A DNA stretch of 64,000 bases from Eutypa lata. Lineage: Eukaryota; Ascomycota; Sordariomycetes; Xylariales; Diatrypaceae. How positions within the stretch are numbered: position 1 is the first letter of the stretch; the number at the start of each line of letters is the position of its first letter. This document shows, in pieces, positions 21,334-34,418 of this stretch. Location: positions 4,526,001 to 4,590,000 of the forward strand of contig JAKULF010000003.1 of NCBI GenBank assembly GCA_022661535.1. The letters run 5' to 3'. The notes under the pieces were generated by a model. It ran no database searches and was not told the DNA's origin. It saw only the letters and a list, made by a program, of their open reading frames with translations. Made by a program: the position numbers and the translations under genes.

Positions 21334-23881
21334 GTTTCTGTTGTGGGTAGCCATCTTGAAGTCGATCAGATGGCTGCCGTCCAACGATGGCGAGGCACAC
21401 TGGGAATGACGAACGTGTATGCATTTACGAGGCTAACTGGAGTAGGGCTAGATGCATGAGTTACGAGACTTACGGATGTACATTACGTTCTTCGTGGTGG
21501 GAACTTTTGAGATACCCATTCTGTCTATGCTCAATAGCTTTATATAGCTTATAATCGCTGATGAGATATAAGCGTCCTCTCCTCTGATCCAATGAACTTG
21601 TGTATGTTATGTTAGTGAACCGATATATTACAGGGGCTAACTTGGTCTTGATTATGTTGCTTGTACCCAACAACAAGATGAAGAAAGAGGTATGTACTGC
21701 TGCTATTAGCAATGCTACTGTTACTGCTATACCACCACTCCTACTGCGACTACAACTTTACTCGCTGGCATAGCAAGGTGTGTAGGTTGGAGTCTATATG
21801 GAGACATCCTTATTGTTTCTCTCTTACACCGTGGAGGCATTCTTAACCGAAGACATCTCCAAGAATTCCGGCGCCAGCATTTCAGGCTGGTTCCCATTGT
21901 TATGGTCGCTAGGATATCAACACGCCGGGTCTCATGTCATGGGTCTACAGCTTAATCCTTGAGATAGTCTTGCTAAAACGTCTCGAGGGACTGGCAAAGA
22001 TACGAGGAACTCTTGAAGTTATGAAAACAATCACAACGGCGGCTGTAAAGCATTTCTTCATAACTACTTAGTCTACAACTCTCGGTGTTCCAGCCAATAC
22101 TATCGCAATCATTGACTCATGACTACTTGTGGCTTACCATAGACTGTGTGGTTTTATTAGAACTCATTCCCCCGAGAGACCTACAAGGCGTTACATCACA
22201 GGGTCATCTAGCTCAGGTAACTGGCTACAGCGGACAAGGGAATGGATGGTTTCACAGTGACTTGAGGATGTGTGTAGCAGGAGGTGTTGAGGCTTCGTCG
22301 GGGCTTATGGATTATCAGTCATGAATGTCCTTGTAGACATTTCTGTGCCCTGAAGAAGTTGCATATGAGACGGACTCCCTGTTGAGCCCCCCTTATAACA
22401 CCCACCAACCCTACGCTTTCCGTGGGCCGGTGATTGTTGTTATATTGCGAATGAAACAGCAAACAAGATTGAGTAAGTACTAATGTTTATCACTCGCTAC
22501 CTACCGAGTAATAAGGCTAGATGGATAGACATAGGTAGACCAACTTCACCGCATCGAAATCCATCACTACGGATACTAGCTCTAATCGCCAGCATCTACT
22601 GCTTATGTTCCTGAACAACGGGAGAGGAGCTCATCTCTTCGTCTACCGAGGTAAAAGTATTACGGTGATCGACGTAGCCGCCGAAAGCTCCCGCTAACTA
22701 GTTATTGTCTTCAGCGCTTACCGTATGTACCTACCTACCTACCTACCTTCCTTCTCCCTGCCCAAGACAGAGTCGGCACAGTAACTGGGAGATATAATTT
22801 GTGAGCAGGTGGTTCCCTATCGACAGGATGCCGCCGCCGCACTGCCTACCCCCCCGCGTTACCGACACCGTGGTCCCGGCGTGCCTCTTCTTGTATAACC
22901 AGAAATAGGCTTGCAGCCGTTCGAGAGGGTCGACGCAAGGGAGAAGGCGGCTTCGCGCACGCGGCTGAAAGAAAAAAAGAAGAAGAGGGTAGTATATACA
23001 TATGTATGCCGTGCAGGCGCAAGACAGACGGATGGATAGATAGATGGGTGGTCAAGGATAAGGAGCGCAGATGTGCGGACGCAGTGTAACCGCCTTTTTT
23101 TTTTCCCCTTTCTTTTTCGATGGGTACCTATTTGTTATTTGTGTGTTGTTTGTTTGTGTTTCCCACTTTCTCTTCATCTCCCTGATTTTGTTTTTTTCCT
23201 TCTTCTTTGTTTTCCTCTTGTGACATGGTATTGAAGGGAGACAGGCAGGACAGGCGGCCGGTCACGACCGGTCTGGTCTGGTGAGAGAGAGTGTGTGAGA
23301 GAGAAGTCGTGCCTACCTCGGCTAGTCTCTCGGCTGTCGTAGAGGAATTTTTTCTACTTTCGTGACGTATGCTGCTGTTGCTGTATCGTTAGCGAGGAGT
23401 CACGTCGGACCGAGACTCGATCTACGCTGAAGGTATTTTGCGGACGGGCCATTTGAGTTACATGGGTAAGGGGGGTGAGTGGCGGGCAGGTAGGTTGCCG
23501 TCATTGTTGTTTCTATCGCTACATACCTGATAGTTGGGTAGAACCGATTCAGCCCCGAGGGCGCTGCTTCTGGTTTCATCCAGCGGGTACTCGATCAATA
23601 GGATAGTGTCACTTGTCCCGCTTCAACAAGCAGTTTGGGTAAAGCAAATCATCACCTTCTCGTCGCAAAGGAGGCTTCTTCTTGTCCCTCTCCTCTACAA
23701 TGGCTATCTATTATTGGCGATAGCTTGCGCCAACGAAGGCGCCTTTCACCGGAGATTCGGATGAGTTATGAGACATGGGTCTCACTAGGCTATTATGACA
23801 GGTCACGCCTCTTGACTACCGAGTACCGGCGTTCTAACTTTCAGGGGACAGCATAGGTAACAAACAAGATTTTTTTTCATA

Positions 23882-23911
23882 TTCTTTCTCTCTCTCTCTC
23901 TGTCTCTCTCT
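23882..23911 (+). repeat. Imperfect (CT)n microsatellite
   Basis: A CT dinucleotide run is interrupted by one TGT. Confidence 0.8.
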
Positions 23912-24159
23912 CCATTACATAATGCCCTCTGCACATAGAAAGCATCTGCTAGGGATATCCTAGTGAATGTGTTCCCGACCGTACACCTCCTAGGGGTTCT
24001 GGCATGTCCACAAAACCCCAATGGTACTGAACCTCGATCGCCAAGTCTTTCCTATTCCAGGCTCGGGACCCCAGATCCAGCAGCCAAGCGAGCGACTTGG
24101 GATGCCTTAGAGAGAGAGGGGGGGATGACCGCCTGCCCGCCTTGAGATTGGACAAAGCC

Positions 24160-24516
24160 CTAGTATCCGGGCGGGACCATGAAGCGGGTAGCTAGGTTGC
24201 CTCGTTGGATCCCAGCACAGCGTAGGCGAGACATAGGTGTCTCACTGTTTCGGATGGTCCACGGCATATGAATTTGTATCCCCCTCCGGGGATTGGGCAG
24301 TCCAGAAACGTGGGAGTGCGACACCTTTTGCGGAGCACGGCGGCGCGTGGCCGTCGGTGGTGCTCCCCTACATCCAACCCAAGGACCCTTAGGTAAGTTG
24401 CTTGTCTCAGGCGCCGTCGCGAAGGGACGTGAACGTAGCGGTGCCCTCTTATAGGCCACGAGGGAGGCCTTAAGCTTTTCCGCGGCTGCTTCCCGAGCGA
24501 CATCAGACGAGAGCAA
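24160..24516 (-). other. GC-rich open frame, possible retroelement relic
   Basis: A GC-rich island inside the desert is open in two frames on the minus strand (118 aa, and 103 aa at 24503-24192). The second frame contains FICRGPSETVRHLCL, which recalls the Cys/His element near the end of fungal LINE reverse-transcriptase proteins. No other domain is visible, so this is only a suggestion. Confidence 0.2.
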
Positions 24517-26503
24517 TCAGCTAGACTCTATCATCTGATCTCTGGGCCCGGAACGATAGACGGGATGCGTAATCGCCGTGCCACCATGGCATTGTTGCAC
24601 CTACCCATGTACCTCATCACGAGTGACATCTTCTCTAACTAGGTATGTACGTGGACACAAGCTAGTCGGGCTACATGAAGGCTCGTTGTGTGGGAGCGGG
24701 CGAAGAGTCCGCTCCGTTGTAAAGCCGTGGGTCACGACAACTTCCGCAACTGGGTTTTCTGCTTATGAGTATAACAGGCACTTAGGGCCGCCGGAGAGAT
24801 GACTGTTGACATAAAGTGCAGGCTCTCTAGGTACTATGTAGTTTGTTAGTAAAACGAACCGGAGGCGGAGGAACCTTCATAAGCAACATTAGTCATTGAG
24901 AATGAGGTATTTCACGAAAGGGAAAGCTGCGGGTGATGGTGGGCCCCGGGAGGATCTCGTCAAGAAAGAAGAAAAAAGGACAGCAGGGCTGTCAACGGCT
25001 ACATGTATGCAACTATCAAAGTATACATACTTCAACTACAGTGAGTGAGCGATCATGACCTTGTTCAGCAGTTCGGATTTGAAGAACAGCACCGACTCAG
25101 CTCCATACTCAAATGTATCCGTCACGTGAGGAAACCTCCTGTACTACTATATGACAATGTAAGGACCTATAATAGAAAGATGTCTTGACAAATAGCTTGG
25201 ATGGTGGCATATAACATGAGGCACTATTGTTATGTACGTAGTGTAGCTAGTTGGCTAGCTCTATTGCGTTCACGTGATGAAATATAGTCAACTTAGACAC
25301 TAAGTAATAGTACATAAGCCCCAAACAATATAGACCCTTCAACCGATACAGCGGAAGAAATGTAGGGCTACGTAGGGACGTAAACCATAAAATTAAGTTT
25401 TGCCTGGGATGGAGAAGATTGACTTATGGATCCAATATTCCAATAATACATCGTAGACAACCAGGTAAAAATGATTGCTATAGGTGGTCACCTAATAACC
25501 ATCACATTAACCCTTATTAGTAGCTAATAGCAGTTTGATTAAGCTATACCTGTACCGTCACTCCAGAACCAAAAGTATAGATAGGCTTCTGAGAAAAGAG
25601 AGATTATGAAAACCGTTATTGAAACTCGTTAATTTCCTAAACAAATGATCATCGTAGCATGGTAGCTTTTCCGCGGCTGCATGATTCCGTCGTACAGGCC
25701 CACCCTTTATATGATAACGCTATAAACAGCTAATACAAGGTGCTGAGGGGTTGAAAGGATACGTTGAAATAAAATCAATTACCAGCTTGCGGGGATACTT
25801 TTACTGACAGGACCCCTAGAGACGAGGAGCTTACCTGTTGCGGTCCCTAATGCCCTTGAAAGGGCATTGGCGGAATCAACCCACGGCTATGGTTAATTAT
25901 CTGGCCCTTCGATCGATGAAACCCTTTCTCATATCTACATATCAAAGGGAACTGTATAGGTGGGATGTTCAAGTCGGCCCTCATCCCACGAATACAGGAG
26001 GTCGAGTCATATCCATGTATGTAACGTATCTACAGTACATTGTAGCTAGGGTGGGGTTTCTATTGTGGCTGATATCTGGCTGAGAGATCGTCCCGTTTTG
26101 AAAGATATGGCCCGCGTCTATCCAAGATTGGCCGTATGTGATATCAATGCTTAGAGAAGAGAATGGTCAAGCCAAGGGAGTGAAGATATAGCGCTTATTA
26201 CACGTGGATGTTTGCTCCGAAGCTCATATATGGTTGGTATGTACATAGGAGAGAGCCGCATGTCATGGTACATCACTACATCATGCCGCCGTCGAGAATA
26301 CCTTCTTCTTAAGGTACCAGATCGGCTCGATAAGGATGCGGGGAAGGCGAAAAGCCGCGGCTACATATGTACCCTTCAACGCAGATATGGTATCATCCCA
26401 AATCACAATGGGTTGAGAGGCGGTAATATGGCCGCTGCCGCCGCCGAAGAAGGGAAGAGAGGGAGGGACTTCTCGTCACAGTAGTATATTATGTACATTT
26501 CGT

Positions 26504-26813
26504 ATGTTGCGTAGCATTTCTGGCAAGTCCGCGCCTCTCTTCGGGGCCAAGCGCATCAAAGGATTCAATCTTTTCGGGAGCACCGTGGTAAACCTTGAAC
26601 CGGAAGGAATGCGGATATGTGGACTTTCTGACCCCAAAGTGCAGATGGATTTCGACACCGAGCACTGCGAAGGGTAAGCCCCCGGGGGGCAGGGATGCCT
26701 TCGGTCCGATGGCAGCCAGACATCGATAGCAAAAAAAGGTCAAAGACGAATATAATTATATAAAATCCCACAGGGACGAGACTCTCGTGGCGTGTGTCTT
26801 TTTTCGAAATTAA
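26504..26813 (+). CDS. Possible small two-exon gene of unknown function
   Basis: A frame starting ATGTTGCGTAGC at 26504 encodes 57 aa if read to the TAA at 26676. If a GTAAGC donor at 26674 is spliced to a CAG acceptor at 26771-26773, it encodes 69 aa. The peptide has ordered-looking stretches (GFNLFGSTVVNLEPEGMRI, VQMDFDTEHCEG) unlike the surrounding DNA. The minus strand is open across the same region, so coding sense is not settled. I recognise no family. It may be a relic exon. Confidence 0.25.
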
Positions 26814-27441
26814 CCAAACCCCTCAAACCCTGGCAACAAGGTTTAACTAAGAGCCTGCCTACCTAATTAGCTGGCCTATTGTAGGTAGGAAAAAGAGGGC
26901 TATAGCTAGGCCATCATAGGCCACAGGGGTTGAGCGGGTGCACTAGTAAAATGCCCTAGTTCAAAGGAAGCAGCCGGAACGTGGGACGGGCTGAGAGACC
27001 AAACCCGGATTATCGAAAAGATGCTTGGCACGCCAGCATGCCTCATCACAATAGATTGCCTACCTGAAGTTATTGGGCCTTTGGAAACCTCCGGGTATTA
27101 ACTTCACTACATGTGTAGCGCCACAATCTGCATAGTCCGACCAACATACGAAGTAGTATCATCCTGCTAACTAGGCAGAGCTAACTAAGTCTTGTATATA
27201 ACATGTTATCTATTCCGTCAATAACTGATGAACAAGTATGAGCTATAGTGCTTGACTCAGATATGATTAATATGTAGCTTGGAATGCAGTATAACGTATA
27301 AAAGCTATCGTATACTTATGTATGTGATCAGGACGTACAAGCATACATATATCTGCTAGGTAATGTCCGACCAGTGGATGTATATTCATATATCTAGTAA
27401 CTACCTACTTAGATAGTAGTGGTAGTAGGTATGCTACTACG

Positions 27442-27443
<2 letters not shown>

Positions 27444-27477
<34 letters not shown>
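27444..27477 (+). repeat. (TG)n microsatellite
   Basis: About seventeen TG units lie inside the gene desert. Confidence 0.9.
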
Positions 27478-27480
<3 letters not shown>

Positions 27481-28248
27481 CATAGCTAGACTCGTGTGGG
27501 AAAACCCACAACCACGTGCGATGATCATCAACCAGGTTCGAATTTAACCTATCCAACCCATCAACGCCATCGTGAGCTTAGTATGCAAGCTGGGCTGGCA
27601 GGCAGCAAAAAGCGGAGAGGACGTTACCTTATGTAGCTCTAGTGCTCGATGGTTCGCCGTCCCACTCACATTCATACCCTACTGCGTACAAGTATGTATG
27701 CATACCCTGGCCTAGCATCTGCCTGTACTTGTCGATATGTAGTATAGACCTAGTATAAATACACGTTGGCGTAGGAGTTGGCAAGACATTGACTGTATCA
27801 TTCCATTGAACTGTCTGCGTACGGTATGCGTACCGTGTTTCCACTGCTTGCTTACTGGAATAATAAGAAAATATGCTACGTATCCAATCTTCTATAGAAA
27901 GGCACATTCCTGAATCGTCCTCGGGGTAGTTATAGATCCATACAACTAAATAGAAAACGGCGGACTTATAATAGCGTCTGTGCGTGCTTTCCCGTCTGCA
28001 CTCGACTAACTAAAGGTCTGATCGAGGTACGCTTGGTTCGAAAACTGCCTGATCTGTTGGGGGCAAGATCGAGCATGGGGCCACGTGTAGCAAGCCTTGC
28101 AGCGGCGAATGTCAAGCCAGCCCAGGGCATGCAGGATGACCATGCCGTGACGAGAACGCGGGACTTGTGGCCGTTAGTATTAGGCTCGTGGGCCATGCCC
28201 TCTCACTCGCTCGAGTGATTCGGCTATGTGATAGGCGCGCATGGTGAT

Positions 28249-28261
28249 GGGGGGGGGGGGG
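28249..28261 (+). repeat. Poly-G run
   Basis: A homopolymer of about thirteen G lies in the gene desert; its exact length may be an assembly artefact. Confidence 0.75.
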
Positions 28262-31200
28262 ATAACCGGACAATATGCCAACCTGCCAACCTTATTTTAT
28301 CAGATGAGAGACTGATTGATTCTTTTTGATGACGGTCAGCACCACCCGCATGCTTTCGTTTAAAGCAACACTGCTGCTACCCGGCTTGCTTTGTTTGATA
28401 TTCATTCGTAGTAGGGGCGAAGCTCGAGTAGGCCCGAAAGTGAAGGCTAGATTCATTCCTAAGCCGTCTTCTTATGGCATTCAAGTTATTGCATTGCTGA
28501 TTTATAGACATCAGAGCAACTTAGCAGAGTCAGAGTAATTTTTAGGTGCATGGTTAAAGTGAGATCTGGAATGATGTTTGACTAGAAAGGCGGAAAGGGG
28601 GCTTTCTAGCTTAGTATAGTATAAAGTTTCTGTATTATCACAGTGAGTGCCTTTCATCTCAACAGCTCTAGTCTGTGTAACATAATACCCGTCTCGTTAG
28701 TGGGACCTAAGATGACTTTATGGGAAAGGTTTGACGAACGAGCACTCATCCTACATATGAGAGTGCCCGCCCCCCTTATTCCTCATAGTACCTAGCACTG
28801 CTGTGCTGGGCTTCCCCGGCGCTTGTATATTTAGCGGACAAACTCACTTAACTGAGATGGTAATTCAGCACATGTAGTTCCCAGATCGGTGGCGCAAAAA
28901 CGGCAAGATTAGTCGAAGCAAAAAGAAAAATTAACCCATTCCCACCTGACATCTGCTTGACCTTGACTATAATGAGAATAAGATCGACTGAACGCCTGAT
29001 CAACTCCACAGTACCAAGGTATAACTAGTGAACCATAATCTTACGTGAAGGGAAACGTACATGAAAGTAAGCGTGGTGGGATCACACAGTGATAGAATGG
29101 TAACGTTGAAAACATAGCCCTTTCCTCTCCATGGCTTCTTCAGTTAGCTACATAGCTGACTAAGTTTGTTTTGTTACGTGCGGGTCTGCTATCAGTAAGC
29201 TCATCTATCATAACGCTACATGGCACCCATAGACTGGCTTTTCAGACGGATGAAAGCTGATTATAGCAGGGCCGGAGTTGGGCCAGGAAACGTCACCGAA
29301 GGGCAGCATAAGAAAACTCGACGGCAAAACCGAGATCCTTAGGGAAGGAAGCCATACCTAAATGCAAATACTCGGAAGGGCACCTAACGACCTACGGGGG
29401 AAGTACAGTAATAAATTAAAACAACGTGGATATTAATAACTACACGTAGGTACTTAAAGGTATATGAATGATTATACTAGCTTTCTCAAATACCTACATA
29501 CCTAAGAATACCACCAAACTACATTTCATTTTTACGTACCACTTACGAAGTACGTATGTCTGTGTATCAACAAGCGCTTGGGAATTGGGGAGCCCGATGG
29601 ACGGTGCAAAGATCTACGCAATCGAGTCACTGCATTTAGACGCGCACAAAGTCTAACTAAACTTTCCCTTCAAAGCATGAGCCGCTTCAGAGTCAATGCG
29701 CTCGGGTAAGATGAACAGGCCTAGGACGGGCTCTTGCTTTGGTTTGTCGATTCCTCTTGGCTAATCAGGCGATTCTTGAATCTTGAGAGCGGCTATCAAA
29801 TCCAGAACACCAACCACCAACTATCAACTATATATTTAGGTATCTCGTTAGTTAATTCGAGTCATGAAAAAAAAATTGTAATTATTCATACTGTACGATA
29901 ACAATATGGCAGCATGGAAAGAAGAGCCTGAGGAAGAACAGAGACTGCTCGCCGTTCATTGACATCAGGTCCCCGTAAGAAACGAAACGCGGGTCGCAGT
30001 AGTCTCCTGTGTGTCTTGCAACGTAAGAAATCTCTTGCGGCTTGCTAGAAGTCCATCCCAATGCGCGATGGTATTGGATCACACGTAGGTACATGTAGTC
30101 TAGCAAGGGTTATGGGGAAGTGTGTTTAATGTTCTGTGTGCCCTTTGCCTTTCTCTTGCCAAGAGATTCGAATATTGAAAGACCGCACCTGGCACCGCAC
30201 CTGGCACCTACAGCCTTGTTCTCAAATGATCCATCCCATCATCCATGATACTTTGTATCGTGGAATTTGCATTGTACTGATACATGGCCTCGATAGCGCC
30301 CTCAGCCAACTGGAGACTGCGCTTAACAGCCACATGCGCACATGGGGTAGCGAAGCGGATGTATCGCTGACTCGGTTTCAAGGTGCTTAGTACATGCTCG
30401 AGCCACGCGGAATAAGAAACACACCACTAAACCCCAGCCATCGATCAACTGCTTCAGCACCAGCATGCGGGCGTGCTAGGCGCGATTCCAAATGCTTGGC
30501 AGTAGCCACTACACACGGCATGGGTTCCCCTTTCGGCCCATCTTCTTAGTGCCCTAAGGGCCATGCGACGATTCCCTGTAGGTAGCCGGCGGCGCAGTGC
30601 TCGATAGGCTGCAGTACGTGTGGCTACAGGGTTCCTATTATGTAGGTAGGTATGCATGTATGTATGATTATTTCGCATGTATGTCTCTCTACTACATACA
30701 TACATCCATACATCCATACTTACTTACCCCGGCTGTATGTAGTTATGTATATACATACAATACATGCCTACAAAGGTGACCTTTCAATGGTAGGTCACTA
30801 GTTACTGGCTGACAGGTTACTGTATTAGATCTCCCTCCTCCTCGTGGGGCCCAGGTACATATATTCCAACTAATGCAACAGTTTTTCCACCTGCCGTTTC
30901 CCTTGTGGCCCCTAGTTAGTCTGGCTAGTACGTACCTAGTACCTGTAGTTTGTGAGTTAGGGAACCACACGCCCCCCCAGCGGTCCAATCCGGGGATCCC
31001 TCACTCCAGAATCCATATGACTGCGCTTCTCCTTGCCTCTCCTACCTGTCCCTCACTCACCCCAGCAAATAGGCCTTCACTGCAACCATAGACTTTTTTT
31101 TCCTTCTCACACTACCTACATCCTCTACGTACACTCTCAAGAAGTAGTCTATCTACCTAGCGACCGGGCTACCTCACACTACTACACTCTCTTAAACTTT

Positions 31201-31595
31201 CTTGTTCTTCTCAAAATAATCTATTTCCGCCTGATGTTCTTGTTGTATTGAGGCTCACATTCTTATTAACCAATAATACAGTCTATATACTTACCTGTGC
31301 CGTTAATCCTCACCACCGAATCTAGACCCTTCATCTTCCTGTTCTAGATAACCTCAAGGCTGTGTGTAACCGGATTGCGCTTAGGTGCAATTGGATGCTC
31401 AGCACTAATGTCATCAAGACCCCCCACCCATCTGAATGTTCAAGTTTGAACTTTTTTTATTAATAAATTCTTACATTACGAAGTTTTACTACTGTAAATT
31501 CCAATAGCTGCTGCGTCTATGAGCCTTTCTTAAGATATTACTGCCTCATTCGTTCTTCTCGAATTCGTCCTATTATCGAATTTCAATCTTTCAAG

Positions 31596-33166
31596 ATGGT
31601 GAACGAAAACCAGCTGCACAGCTCCCAAAAGCTTCCAGCGGGGTTAGCAACCGTGCTGAACGCCCCCGAGGAGCACCGAGACTCAGCGTACTATTCGAGT
31701 ACAGATGCTTCAAGTAAACGTATGTTACCATTGGCTGTATAGCTCGCCGCCTATGTCCATGATTTCTTGTGCTCACACCTGATATTTTAGACACATCCGC
31801 CGCCTCAGGCATAGGGATCAATGTCTATCATTCGGTGCACGATAAGACGCCTTCACCGACCACGACGAACCTAGTTCCATTGCCCCTGATATCCCCCGTT
31901 AGCAACATGAGCGTCGCTTCGATGGTCTCACCAGCGTCCCCCGGCGGTAACCGCTTCGATCGCCCCCAGTCCTTGGAATCGGCAGCCGGCGGTGTATTAA
32001 ACATTGGGAGGGAATCGCGTCGGGAAAGCGTTGATAGCAGGATTAACCAGGGGTTTGGCGAAATGAAACTTGGCAATTCACCTTACGCAAGTCAGAATCA
32101 GTCAACGACATCGATCCAGGGGAGTTTGGCGCAACAACGGAACCCCCGCGCAGGCATTGAACAACTATCGGCGCACAGGATATCGAACGGCTACCAACCA
32201 AGTGTTGAACGAACACCAGACGGGCACACTAAGGCGGTCAGAACAGCTCCTGCCATTACGGGACCCGCTACAAGCAACATTGCCAGGGCCGCGGAGCCCA
32301 CCAAGGGACAGGCCTGGGCTTTTCCGGAAGAAGAGATACAGAGGGTACCATCTTCGGCAGGTGAGCGCAGCTTTTTCGATTCAAGGCGGAGTAGCGTTAC
32401 GGATTCCATTGCCAGCAGTCAATACACTGCCGAATCGCGATTACCGCCTGGACAGCGCCGCCTCGACGAGGGTCTCGGGCCAGATTTTCAGCGTCTGTCC
32501 AACATTTCAGGCGAATACCCAGCAGTCCATGTCCATCACCATACCCTGCAACATAAGCAGCTCTCGGATCTCCATAGTGAAGAGTCTAGCCCACCTAGTG
32601 GCGCTCAACCATATAGTAGGACACCAGAGCTTCGCGTGAGCCACAAACTAGCAGAGCGGAGGAGGAGGACCGAGATGAAGGAATTGTTCGAACAGCTTCG
32701 TGACTTAATGCCACAAGAGCGGGGGTCTAAGGCCTCAAAGTGGGAGATTCTAACAAAGGGTACGATGACACTTCATTCCATGTTACTATTAATCCACGTG
32801 CTAACCCGTTCACTAGCCATTTCGGAGCATCAGCGACAGCAGGACACTATCAAACAACTTTCAGGCCACTACCAGGGCTCCATACAGGAGGCCGAGCTCC
32901 TCCGCCGGGAATTAGACAGGATGCGCGTGGAAAATGCGCAGTTACGCAATGGCATGGCAGCAACGCAAAGCCCGACCAACCACTCCGGGCCCCCTCATGC
33001 TGCGGCGGATACATATTCGCAAGATCCGTATGGTAGACCGCAACCCCAACGGCCGGAACTACCACCTCTACGCTCCCTGAGCGGTAACCTTCCGAATGCG
33101 CCCGACTCGATGACGGGAGTTCAGTACGAGGAGCGATCCAATGGATTCCGGCAAGACCGATTTTAA
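31596..33166 (+). CDS. bHLH transcription factor (Esc1-like)
   Basis: Three exons, 31596-31719, 31791-32759 and 32817-33166, encode 480 aa. The basic helix-loop-helix domain starts near residue 325: SHKLAERRRR (His, Glu and Arg in the positions that read E-boxes), helix 1 TEMKELFEQLRDLM, a loop, and helix 2 SKASKWEILTK joined across the intron to AISEHQRQQDTI. This resembles the S. pombe Esc1 type. A coiled-coil extension (EAELLRRELDRMRVENAQLR) follows. The long N-terminus is Ser/Pro-rich and probably disordered. The second intron is 57 nt and contains no stop, so the unspliced frame stays open with 19 extra residues. The first donor could also be the GTAAAC six bases earlier. Confidence 0.85.
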
Positions 33167-34418
33167 AAGTGATTTATGGACACAGTCTGCGGCTATTTCA
33201 TTTGTACTCATTCCAATGTTGCATTGGTGCGAAGGCTTATTCAACAAACCTGTTCAAATCATACCTGATACCCCTTTCACGTAATATAGCCCCGCGCTCG
33301 GACTGACGGCGCTGATCTCGACGGTATAAGCACGACGTTACCGCGGTATTTAGCCTCGCATATAGGCTCTCCGTTCCGAGGTGATGTGTGTTGGATTAAG
33401 ACTACTATCTACTTATTTTTTTATTTGCTTCCGGCGTTCTGCGAGCACTGGAAGTTTTACAGCTTAACTGGCTTATAAGGGGGGGACCTATGGGAGCCGA
33501 TGGGACTGGGTCTATTAGTTAGGCTGGTGGCTGGTACCGTGGGTTGGAGCTATAAAAAACGAATATTCTTTTGTTTGTGTTATAAAAGAGGGATAAGGGA
33601 CAGAAATGGGGACAATTCAGGGAGAGGATGATAGACAACTGCATCGACGACTTGATGTGGCTTGAGGTGAGGGCAGTTTTAACAACTGAATATCTCACCG
33701 GTAGCTACTCTACGACCTAATTTTCTTTTCTTGTCATTGCGGGGGGTTTCTGGGCGCGTACCTATTATACCCGAACTGTTATCTGATTACTGGATGTAGG
33801 CCATGGATTTGTGGTAAGAGCAAGCTGGCTCGCTGTCATCGATAGAGATATACGGTTGTGGAGGAACTGAGGAAATTAGAGCTTGGAGCTTGGAGCTTGG
33901 GGCTTGGAGCTTGGAGAGAGAGTAACGTGGTCAATGACTACGGTAACGTGTAGAGCCTAAGGTCTGGGATATCAAGTCTACCTAGGTACATATCTACCTG
34001 CCTACCTTCAACTTTCTATGCGCTCTAAATGCTATAAGACTACTACCAGTTATATTTTATATAGCCTTGTTCTTATAGAACAGATTAAGATAAGAGATGC
34101 TCAAGTTAATAACAATACTGCTTGATGATTGAATCATGAGAATAGCTACTCTAAGCAAATAAGAGAATAACCTTATATGCTTATGTAAACATTATGCCAT
34201 CTCCACATCTGCTAAATGTGGTTAGTTCGGTGCGTACAAAGTTAGGCGTGATATTTCCCTATCAATACAATATACCCATAATTTATTACTTATCGGCCAA
34301 AATTTTCTCAATAATAGTTTTCCTTGCATCCCACACTACCTTACCTACCTCTCATTACCATCATCAAACTGCCGTCGGTTATATCATTCCATCAAATCAT
34401 TTCGATATCCTAATCAAA
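33167..34418. other. Intergenic region between the bHLH and RRM genes
   Basis: No gene is seen. It contains five copies of a GAGCTTG-type 7-mer at 33879-33916 and an AT-rich promoter area before 34419. Confidence 0.55.
33879..33916 (+). repeat. Tandem 7-bp repeat (GAGCTTG)
   Basis: Five near-identical 7-bp units lie 3' of the bHLH gene. Confidence 0.85.

Larger units (their letters stand above)
21334..31595. other. Ten-kilobase gene desert
   Basis: No convincing gene is seen apart from a possible tiny gene at 26504-26813 and a possible transposon relic at 24160-24516. All other open frames are under 90 codons and unrelated to each other. The region has microsatellites (TG at 27444-27477, CT at 23882-23911, poly-G near 28250) and many TAGGTA/TACCTA blocks. 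The last about 700 bp lead into the bHLH gene and probably hold its promoter and 5' UTR. Confidence 0.55.

Noticed and set aside
27530..27560. GGTTCGAATTT resembling a tRNA B box
   Set aside because: No acceptor stem, A box or anticodon arm at the right distance.
30184..30208. Duplicated CACCGCACCTGGC unit
   Set aside because: Only two copies, too short to interpret.
32070..32639. 189-codon plus-strand open frame
   Set aside because: It overlaps the bHLH gene in another frame and has no domain; the bHLH frame is clearly the coding one.
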